From positions 1 through 6,173 of the forward strand of contig JAEUUM010000260.1 in the NCBI GenBank assembly GCA_016787375.1: 6,173 bases of DNA, in the 5' to 3' direction. Each line of letters opens with the position of its first letter. Position 1 is the stretch's first letter. Below are positions 1 to 5,688 of this stretch, piece after piece. This stretch comes from Saprospiraceae bacterium (GTDB lineage: Bacteria; Bacteroidota; Bacteroidia; Chitinophagales; Saprospiraceae). A model generated the notes under the pieces. It saw only the letters and a list, made by a program, of their open reading frames with translations. It ran no database searches and had not been told where the DNA came from. Made by a program: the position numbers and the translations under genes.

Positions 1-24
1 ATATTGTTGAAAGAAATATTGATT

Positions 25-411
25 TTATTCTGCAAGTTCACTTTCACGTGCAATGAATATTTTATGATAATAGAAATAGGAAATCAAGAGAATAGTCATG
101 GCCACCAAAGGAAATACAGTAGTTGGAACTAGGCCATCTACCGCCCAAATGCTCACAAACGCGGCAATAAAATCAATTCCAAATCCGGCATATGCAAACT
201 CTTTAAGTGTTGGAGGTAGTTTTGGGAGCAACAGAACCAAGGCTCCAATAATTTTGAAAAACATTAGCATGACACCAAAATATTCAGGGTACCCTAAATG
301 TTTTAGCCCTTCTTTAGCTTCATCAGATTGAGCCGTTAGTGCCGGCAGCACGCCTTCAAAAATCACTATCAATAAGGTCGCAATCCAAAATATGATTTTA
401 TCTCTCTTCAT
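25..411 (-). CDS. DoxX-like small integral membrane protein
   Basis: This is a 128-residue, very hydrophobic protein with about four predicted membrane helices, near residues 7-26, 44-62, 72-90 and 97-115. The motif HLGYPEYFG (38-46), the following helix, and PKLPPTLKEFAYAGF (63-77) match what I know of the DoxX-like (DoxX_2/DoxX_3 type) family, which is common and about this size in Bacteroidota. The family is named after a subunit of archaeal thiosulfate:quinone oxidoreductase, but most bacterial members have no proven function, and a redox or detoxification role would be a guess. It starts at an ATG with no Shine-Dalgarno sequence. A TTG-N18-TATATTTG element 56-84 bp upstream suggests its own promoter. 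It lies 73 bp downstream of the beta-helix gene on the same strand, and nothing links the two functionally. The family call is fairly sure; the function is unknown. Confidence 0.85.
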   Translation of the reverse strand: MKRDKIIFWIATLLIVIFEGVLPALTAQSDEAKEGLKHLGYPEYFGVMLMFFKIIGALVLLLPKLPPTLKEFAYAGFGIDFIAAFVSIWAVDGLVPTTVFPLVAMTILLISYFYYHKIFIARESELAE

Positions 412-466
412 TGGATGTTAATTGAATTTTGATTAAGAATATTTCTTTTCGTTTGAAAGTATTTTC

Positions 467-495
467 CAAATATAAAAAAAATTTCTATTCCACAA
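467..495 (-). promoter_or_regulatory. Candidate Bacteroidota-type promoter for the DoxX-like gene
   Basis: On the minus strand a TTG (493-495) is followed after 18 bp by TATATTTG (467-474). This fits the -33 TTG / -7 TAnnTTTG pattern with 17-23 bp spacing known for the primary sigma factor of Flavobacterium and Bacteroides. Transcription would start near position 460, leaving a leader of about 50 nt before the ATG at 411. The -33 part lies inside the 3' end of the preceding gene. The motif is short and the region AT-rich, so a chance match is possible. Confidence 0.4.
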
Positions 496-2482
496 TTAAC
501 GTTCCATTAGCAATATTTAATCCGGCTTGCGATAGGATATAAAAATAAACTCCGGGATTTAGTTCCAAGTCAAATTTTGATACTTTTTCTGAAATATGTG
601 ATTTTTTGAATAACTCTTGACCCAATTCATTTACCAAAACAAGAGTAGCATTCTTTAATTCAACCGAGCTTGTTAATGAAAATTGGTGATTAACAGGATT
701 TGGCTGGATACTGATATTTTTGGAAAATTGATCAATTGTTACATTTTGAGTTGTTTTACATGAGACTTTATGATTGAAGGCCTCTTGAAGCAAATTAAAA
801 TTAACTCCAATATCTGTATTATCAGTTGCTGAATTTTTATAGGCACTAATGATAGACAATGCATAATCATGGAAATCATTTTTACCGTTTGCAAAATTAT
901 TAAAATTCACTTCAGTTGTAGATGCCGGGAAATAGTTGTTGCTGAGTGTATTGTAATTCGAATAATTTGAAGCAGGTCCACCAATAAGCACATTTTTATG
1001 AAATTTTTTGTTGTCATCGGTGATGCCTTTAAAGAATTTACCCATTGGTCCATTACCACCTTTTGCAAATCCCGGGCCATATATGCCTTGATAACCACCT
1101 GCAGACAGTGAACAGTTAAATATGTTATCAGTAATTTTTATTTGTGAGATGGTATCATAAGCCCATGTGATTGCCCCTGTCTGAAAAACAGTATTATGAC
1201 TAATAATTATTTCCTCAGGGTCACCGATTTTAATAAAAATTCCATCATTTGGGCCGGCAACATTTCCATCACCATAAAGTTGACCATTTATTTCATCAAA
1301 GAGGTTGTTGGCAATTTTAATTCTTTTTGATTTTTGAGCTGAAGGACTATCATGTCCGGAGATGCTGATTCCCGCACCAGCTCTTCGTATAATGTTATTG
1401 CTAATGGTAATATCACTTACATCTGCTTGAGGCGAAGCACCGTTTTCACTTCTCACAGTCAGTAAAATAGCATATCCGCTCTGCCCAATGGGTAGGTCAG
1501 CCCAGGAATTTTCCATGATATTGCCGTCAATTAAAACTCGTTTACCCGTTTTTAATTCAAACAGATTTTTAATTGTCCAGTGTTTACCTGCATAATCGGG
1601 ATGGTCAACTTTCCATGAAAATGGTTTAAAAAAATAATTATTGCGAACCTCTATGTCACTCGGTACTAAATTTGGAATAGCCGGTGCCGCTCCTCCAAAC
1701 AGAATATTTTCACCTGCAGCTTCCAGGTAATTGTTTCGGATAATGAAAGGACCCGGTCCGTTTGTGCCTCCAATGGCATAAGTGTCGTAACCAATACTAT
1801 GAAAGTCCGAAATGTGAGATTCAATAACTGCAGAATTAGCACAATTGAGTATAACACCGCTTTTCATAACCGTTGCATTTGAATGCCCATGAATATAGCA
1901 GCGATCGACAATAAAGTCTGTTGGGACCTTATCAAGACTGTTTTGATTTGCAGATGCATCACCTAAAAACATGAGACCATAACTGTTTAGAACATTGATG
2001 TCAGCAGTTATTTCCAATCCGACAAATCTGTAATGATGAGCAGAATTTTGGGTTTTGAAGCAAGGTAGCCCGGAAAGATTGGTGGTGATTATTTTTGGCA
2101 TTGCATCCTTCTGCGTCGGATAAAGGGTGTTCCCGGTTGAAGAGTTGGGTTCAATCCTGTTACCTTGTTTTGGTAATAAACTCATGTGAGATGAGCTTAT
2201 GATTATCCAACCTGAACCGGGTTTGTTAGGCAGTGTGAAACTGCCGGAAAATGTTGCACCCGCATCCAGCAAAAGCATACTTCCCAAACCCGCATTGTTA
2301 ATTGCCTCCTGCAAATCACTGTAATCTCTACCCACCGGTCCCACAGTTATGATTTTGTAACCGGTCGTGTCCGGAAAGCAAGTTTCAATAGAGGAGATAT
2401 CCGGAAGAGTTGGAGAAATTTGGGCTTGGAGAGTATTTCCGAAATATCCGAAAATTGAAATTAGGAAAAAAATGTACTTCAT
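485..2482 (-). CDS. Secreted right-handed beta-helix protein with T9SS type A sorting domain (665 aa)
   Basis: The product is a large exported protein. Residues 1-20 form a Sec signal peptide (MKYIFFLISIF, then a cut near LQA|QIS). Residues about 43-565 form a right-handed parallel beta-helix. Its coils show the recurring pattern hydrophobic-x-Asn-Asn-aromatic/hydrophobic, for example IRNNYL (248), VRNNYF (279), ISNNII (360), IANNLF (390), ISHNTV (427) and ITDNIF (450). Blocks such as NGPGPFIIRNNYLEAAGEN (241-259), SDIEVRNNYFFKP (275-287) and HWTIKNLFELK (301-311) match a beta-helix family I recognise mainly from Acidobacteriota-like genomes, whose function is unproven. Residues about 588-665 are a T9SS type A sorting domain: ISIQPNP (590-596), LVNELGQELF (616-625), LELNPGVYFYIL (639-650), TLIVE at the end. 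I chose the ATG at 2482 because it gives a canonical n-region and has A at -3 and -6. An ATG two codons upstream (2488) is the alternative, and a TTG at 2494 is less likely. There is no clear Shine-Dalgarno sequence. I see no assignable catalytic residues; carbohydrate binding or cleavage is only an inference from the fold. Confidence 0.88.
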   Translation of the reverse strand: MKYIFFLISIFGYFGNTLQAQISPTLPDISSIETCFPDTTGYKIITVGPVGRDYSDLQEAINNAGLGSMLLLDAGATFSGSFTLPNKPGSGWIIISSSHMSLLPKQGNRIEPNSSTGNTLYPTQKDAMPKIITTNLSGLPCFKTQNSAHHYRFVGLEITADINVLNSYGLMFLGDASANQNSLDKVPTDFIVDRCYIHGHSNATVMKSGVILNCANSAVIESHISDFHSIGYDTYAIGGTNGPGPFIIRNNYLEAAGENILFGGAAPAIPNLVPSDIEVRNNYFFKPFSWKVDHPDYAGKHWTIKNLFELKTGKRVLIDGNIMENSWADLPIGQSGYAILLTVRSENGASPQADVSDITISNNIIRRAGAGISISGHDSPSAQKSKRIKIANNLFDEINGQLYGDGNVAGPNDGIFIKIGDPEEIIISHNTVFQTGAITWAYDTISQIKITDNIFNCSLSAGGYQGIYGPGFAKGGNGPMGKFFKGITDDNKKFHKNVLIGGPASNYSNYNTLSNNYFPASTTEVNFNNFANGKNDFHDYALSIISAYKNSATDNTDIGVNFNLLQEAFNHKVSCKTTQNVTIDQFSKNISIQPNPVNHQFSLTSSVELKNATLVLVNELGQELFKKSHISEKVSKFDLELNPGVYFYILSQAGLNIANGTLIVE

Positions 2483-2527
2483 GTTCATTACCAATAAGTT
2501 GACAAATTATTTTGAGAATAAAAGTTG

Positions 2528-2553
2528 TTCAAACTTAATTAATATAATTTGAA
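2528..2553. repeat. Imperfect inverted repeat in the 64-76 bp gap between the two beta-helix genes
   Basis: TTCAAA-C-TTA (2528-2537) pairs with TAATTTGAA (2545-2553) across a 7-nt spacer (2538-2544), giving nine pairs with one bulged base. It overlaps the candidate -7 element of the downstream gene and begins 6 bp after the upstream gene's stop. It could be an operator, a weak transcription terminator for the upstream gene (on the minus strand it is followed by a short T-rich run), or chance in AT-rich DNA. Confidence 0.35.
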
Positions 2554-2562
2554 TCAGGTCAA
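2530..2562 (-). promoter_or_regulatory. Candidate Bacteroidota-type promoter for the 665-residue beta-helix gene
   Basis: On the minus strand, TTG (2560-2562) is followed after 22 bp by TAAGTTTG (2530-2537), which fits the TTG-N(17-23)-TAnnTTTG consensus. The predicted start of transcription is near 2523, about 40 nt before the chosen ATG. The TTG overlaps the TGA stop of the upstream beta-helix gene. This suggests the two secreted-protein genes may be transcribed separately even though they are close together. Confidence 0.35.
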
Positions 2563-4094
2563 TAGACTATTAACTTTTGCTTGAAAGTTGACTTTGAAGT
2601 TGTATTGATGAGTAAAAAATAAACTCCTGTATTTTTAAGTTCCAGATTTATTTTAGCTGATTCTTGGTTCCCATCTTGTGGGATAACTTTAAGCACTTTA
2701 CCAGAAAGGTCAAGTACTTTAATGAGATTGATTTTTTGATTTGAAGGTAAAAAGATGTTGATGTCCTCCTGCATGTTGATTGGATTAGGAAAAACTGTGA
2801 ATTGAGATGTTGAATTTTCAATGCCGGTGATTTGAGTAGTTTTTTCTTTTTCTGAAGCGCCAATAGATCTTGGTTTTAAAAATCCATTTCCATAAAAATC
2901 CTCTGTAGGAGCGGAGACATCAAGTCCTGTCCCTACAACAGGACTATTTACAGAAGGTTTGTAGTTGTTATTTATAAAATTTTCAAAAATTGGCTCGAAG
3001 CTGAAATTATTGATAAATTTGGCACCTTTGAGTTCTTCGGCATCATAGGCTCCGCCATTGGGGTCAGGACCTGACCAGGTTGGATTGTCAACATTATAAA
3101 ATACGTTGTTGTTGATCTCAACTGTTTTAATGAATACATTTTGGGTAGAGTCATTAGATCCATTTAAATAGATTGTTTTCTTCAGGTAAAAAATATTGTT
3201 AGCAATCAAATGGTTTTTTAAAGTAAAAACAGGCTGATCGGGGAGGACTCTTAAGACGAATTGCTCCGGAAAAATGAAAGTATTATTTACAAATTTACAA
3301 TCTTGCGACTGTCCAATTGTAAAGGGTGTACGACCACCGAGGATGATGTTTGAAAAGACAAAAATATCTTTTGCGGTCCAATCATCGCCTGCACAATGGA
3401 AATTCAAGCCTCCGGATTCCCCAATTTTTAATACAGCATCAGCTGTTCCGCAATTTTTAAAGAAATTTTTTTCGATGGTTATGTTTCGGCATCCCAGCTT
3501 TGTCTGAATGGCTTTGGTTTTGATGTTTTCAAAATAACAACCTGTAACAATTCCGTCATGGCAGATATTAAGTGCAATGCCCGCAAAATTTGTACTGTTG
3601 TTTTTGAAGACGCAATTCCGAATTTCGAAAGTATCAACTCCTCCAAACTTAAAGGAATTTGAATCATCAACATTGCCAAAATAACAATTTTCAACCAAAA
3701 TGTGATGCCCGTTTAATGCACAATCGCCTTTGTTGTCAATGTGAAATCGGATGCTGTTTTCCTTTTGTCCATCTCCTTCAAAAAATAGGTTTACAAAATG
3801 CAAATAAGCTCCACTGCTTATTTGCCATGTTCCTCTGATTACGATTGAATCATGTTCAAATCTTTTAAAAGTAATCCATTTGTTAGGTAATCCTTTGAGT
3901 CCGTCAACATATTGATAATTGTTGTAGATACCAGCATGAACATACACAGTATCACCCGGCATGATCGCCGATGATGCTGCTTCAAGATTTGAATAAGTTT
4001 GACCAGGCCCAATGTGTATTTGAGCTATACCAATTGCAGCTTTTGTTAAAATAACGAGAGAAGCAATAAAAAGCTTAAATGATTTTCTGAGCAT
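2559..4094 (-). CDS. Secreted beta-helix (pectate-lyase-like fold) protein with T9SS type A sorting domain (511 aa)
   Basis: The product is an exported protein. A Sec signal peptide covers about residues 1-25 (MLRKSFKLF, a hydrophobic core, cut near GIAQ). The mature start IHIGPGQTYSNLEAASSAI (26-44) followed by PGDTVYVHAGIY (46-57) is the usual entry strand of right-handed beta-helix proteins. The helix runs to about residue 415, with coils marked by VENCYF (134), IRNCVF (158), VTGCYF (183), IEKNFF (207), FVNNTF (268), IANNIF (297) and INNNVF (327), mostly 24-30 residues apart. It closes with DFYGNGFLKPRSIGASE (399-415), typical of the end of such domains. Residues about 432-511 are a T9SS type A sorting domain: FTVFPNP (432-438), VLDLSGKVLKV (460-470), LKNTGVYFLLI (486-496), KLIVY at the end. 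The ATG start has no Shine-Dalgarno sequence, and I found no TAnnTTTG promoter before it. The substrate is unknown and no lyase active site can be assigned. Its helix resembles the next gene's only in fold, not closely in sequence. Confidence 0.88.
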   Translation of the reverse strand: MLRKSFKLFIASLVILTKAAIGIAQIHIGPGQTYSNLEAASSAIMPGDTVYVHAGIYNNYQYVDGLKGLPNKWITFKRFEHDSIVIRGTWQISSGAYLHFVNLFFEGDGQKENSIRFHIDNKGDCALNGHHILVENCYFGNVDDSNSFKFGGVDTFEIRNCVFKNNSTNFAGIALNICHDGIVTGCYFENIKTKAIQTKLGCRNITIEKNFFKNCGTADAVLKIGESGGLNFHCAGDDWTAKDIFVFSNIILGGRTPFTIGQSQDCKFVNNTFIFPEQFVLRVLPDQPVFTLKNHLIANNIFYLKKTIYLNGSNDSTQNVFIKTVEINNNVFYNVDNPTWSGPDPNGGAYDAEELKGAKFINNFSFEPIFENFINNNYKPSVNSPVVGTGLDVSAPTEDFYGNGFLKPRSIGASEKEKTTQITGIENSTSQFTVFPNPINMQEDINIFLPSNQKINLIKVLDLSGKVLKVIPQDGNQESAKINLELKNTGVYFLLINTTSKSTFKQKLIVY

Positions 4095-4318
4095 GGGTGA
4101 GTGTTATTTTATTAATGGGTTTGTAAATGCAAATTACTAATTTAGCTTACAAAATAGATGCCTTAGTTTGATTAATTGTTTGTTGGAATAATAAAAATTT
4201 GGAGTAAAAGGAATTAGAACAGTAGGATTTGTTTTTCAAAAATCTGGTTAAAAAATATTGATTGATGAGTGGTTTTAAATAATTTGTTTGGTTTTTTTGT
4301 TAAAACTGGCATCATGTC
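4095..4318. other. AT-rich intergenic spacer without a gene
   Basis: This 224 bp stretch lies between the stop of moaCB and the start of the 511-residue secreted protein, both on the minus strand. I see no credible coding frame and no tRNA-like fold. On the minus strand no exact TAnnTTTG box occurs; the closest are one-base-short forms, TAATTTG and TATTTTG, around 4130-4160. A 7-bp A/T inverted repeat (4272-4278 with 4300-4306, 21-nt loop) is too weak to call a terminator. The spacer probably separates two transcription units. Confidence 0.5.
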
Positions 4319-5230
4319 TTATTCGTGTCTTGTCATTTCCATGACTCGAAAGATATGCAGAATATAAGGGAATAACGCATCCATGCTTTCTTTGGCTCCT
4401 TTAGTTGAACCCGGCAAAGCAAGCACCAGCGTTTCTCCGATTAGTCCGGATACGCTTCTTGATAACATACTATATGGGGTCCTTTGTTGCCCATAACTTC
4501 TTATAGCCTCAGCTATTCCGGGTATGTTCCTGTCAAGGAGAGGTATAATGGCCTCGGGTGTAACATCACGTGGAGAAAGTCCGGTTCCTCCGGTGAATAT
4601 TACCATATTTATTTTTTTTTCGACCAGGGTAGTTACTTTGGAAACAATATCCTCTGTGTCGTCGGGTATGATGTCATAATCAACAATGTTTATATCAAGA
4701 GATTCCAGTTTGCTGATGATGGCTTTACCTGCAAAATCTTCTTTGGTTCCAGCAGAAATTGAGTCAGAACATACAATTACAGCGGCTTTTAAGCTTTTTC
4801 TAAATTCTTCATTAAAATCAGATTTACCGCCTTTTTTTTCAAGAAGTTTAATCGAATGAATTTCAATATTTTTGTCTAGAGGCTTCAGCATATCATAAGC
4901 TGTCAACGCGGCAACAGACGCTCCATGCATGGCCTCAACTTCAACACCGGTTTTGTAGATTGTTTTAACTTCAACTTGTATTTGAATTTCTAATTTGTCA
5001 ATATTAAAACTGACAGATGCAAACTCAATTGGCAGTGGGTGACAATCGGGTATGACATCACTTGTTCTTTTTATGGCAAACAATGCCGCTGATTTACTCA
5101 TTTCTAAAACATCACCTTTTGGAACAGATTTGTTTCTGATGGCATCAATGGTATGCTCGTTGCTAACTTTGACAATTGCTTGTGCACGTGCATACCTAAG
5201 GGTATTTATTTTGTGGGTTATATCGACCAT
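4319..5230 (-). CDS. moaCB: Bifunctional MoaC-MoaB (cyclic pyranopterin monophosphate synthase / molybdopterin adenylyltransferase)
   Basis: This cytoplasmic Moco enzyme is a fusion of 303 residues. The MoaC part (about 1-138) makes cyclic pyranopterin monophosphate from the MoaA product. It carries KGDV (38-41), CHPL (63-66), TGVEVEAMHGASVAALT (94-110), YDMLK (112-116) and LLEKKGGKS (129-137). The residues corresponding to the E. coli MoaC catalytic set K51, H77, D128, K131 and K147 are K38, H64, D113, K116 and K132, so this half looks active. After a linker of about ten residues, the MoaB/MogA part (about 148-303) has VCSDSISAG (153-161), IIPDD (187-191), TGGTGLSPRDVTPEA (213-227) and LALPGSTKGAKES (270-282). 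D190 and D222 correspond to MogA D49 and D82. This half should adenylylate molybdopterin before molybdate insertion. MoaC/MoaB fusions are known in Bacteroidota. The gene follows moaE after 8 bp, so it is in the same operon. The ATG has only an A-rich leader, with no Shine-Dalgarno sequence. Confidence 0.95.
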   Translation of the reverse strand: MVDITHKINTLRYARAQAIVKVSNEHTIDAIRNKSVPKGDVLEMSKSAALFAIKRTSDVIPDCHPLPIEFASVSFNIDKLEIQIQVEVKTIYKTGVEVEAMHGASVAALTAYDMLKPLDKNIEIHSIKLLEKKGGKSDFNEEFRKSLKAAVIVCSDSISAGTKEDFAGKAIISKLESLDINIVDYDIIPDDTEDIVSKVTTLVEKKINMVIFTGGTGLSPRDVTPEAIIPLLDRNIPGIAEAIRSYGQQRTPYSMLSRSVSGLIGETLVLALPGSTKGAKESMDALFPYILHIFRVMEMTRHE

Positions 5231-5238
5231 TTTTTAAT

Positions 5239-5688
5239 TTAATTATTCTGTTTCCATTGATAATTGTCATCTTCAAAAATTTCTTTACCCCAAATTGGCA
5301 GGCTGGTTTTTATTAATTCCACCATTTCACTACATGCCTCAATGGCGTCCCTTCTGTGTCTTGATGAAATAAACACAAAAAGATTGATCTCACCAGCTTT
5401 AATGATGCCTAAGCTATGGTAAACATGCATGCAAGTAATATCATATTTGCTAAAAATCAACTCACGAATATGGTGGTATGCCTCCTCTGCCATTGCAATG
5501 TAGCTCGTAAATTCAATTGCTTTAACAAGCTTGTCCTCAATTTTATCAGAACGAATCTGACCAAGAAATATCTGATGTGCCCCGATTTCAGTTTTTGAAC
5601 CATGCTTGGCAATTGAATCTGCGATGAATTGTGGTTTTATTGGACCATCTATGAAAATTTTTTTCATTTTTTTATCTGTATTACTCAT
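5239..5688 (-). CDS. moaE: Molybdopterin synthase large (catalytic) subunit MoaE
   Basis: MoaE, together with thiocarboxylated MoaD, converts cyclic pyranopterin monophosphate to molybdopterin by inserting the two dithiolene sulfurs. The protein has 149 residues, the usual family length. Recognised parts are FLGQIRSD (41-48; R46 corresponds to E. coli R39), GEINLFVFISSRHRRDAIEAC (spanning 99-119; H111 and R112 correspond to H103 and R104) and LIKTSLPIWGKE (125-136). K127 corresponds to the catalytic K119 of E. coli. The position of catalytic K126 is Gly134, with a lysine one place later (K135). I chose the ATG at 5688 rather than the longer frame from 5724 because it makes an ATGA overlap with the stop of the upstream MoeB-like gene, has AAAGGAG 5 nt upstream, and gives the family length. 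The preceding 12 codons would be read through the upstream gene. Confidence 0.94.
   Translation of the reverse strand: MSNTDKKMKKIFIDGPIKPQFIADSIAKHGSKTEIGAHQIFLGQIRSDKIEDKLVKAIEFTSYIAMAEEAYHHIRELIFSKYDITCMHVYHSLGIIKAGEINLFVFISSRHRRDAIEACSEMVELIKTSLPIWGKEIFEDDNYQWKQNN

Noticed and set aside
1..24. Short A/T inverted repeat after the DoxX-like stop (ATATT...AATAT).
   Set aside because: Five A/T pairs at the window edge are expected by chance.
98..331. Plus-strand open frames, for example at 98-331, 3274-3507 and 4484-4762.
   Set aside because: Each lies opposite a well-supported minus-strand gene, shows no recognisable protein motif and lacks a ribosome binding site or promoter. They are antisense shadows.
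2483..2494. TTG start at 2494 for the beta-helix gene.
   Set aside because: ATG codons at 2488 and 2482 give a better signal peptide n-region, and the TTG has no supporting ribosome binding site.
4095..4200. A promoter for the 511-residue secreted protein.
   Set aside because: Only one-base-short forms of TAnnTTTG occur (TAATTTG, TATTTTG), without a TTG at proper spacing, so I do not call one.
4272..4306. Possible terminator hairpin downstream of moaCB.
   Set aside because: The stem is only 7 A/T-rich pairs with a 21-nt loop and is not followed by a T-run on the minus strand.
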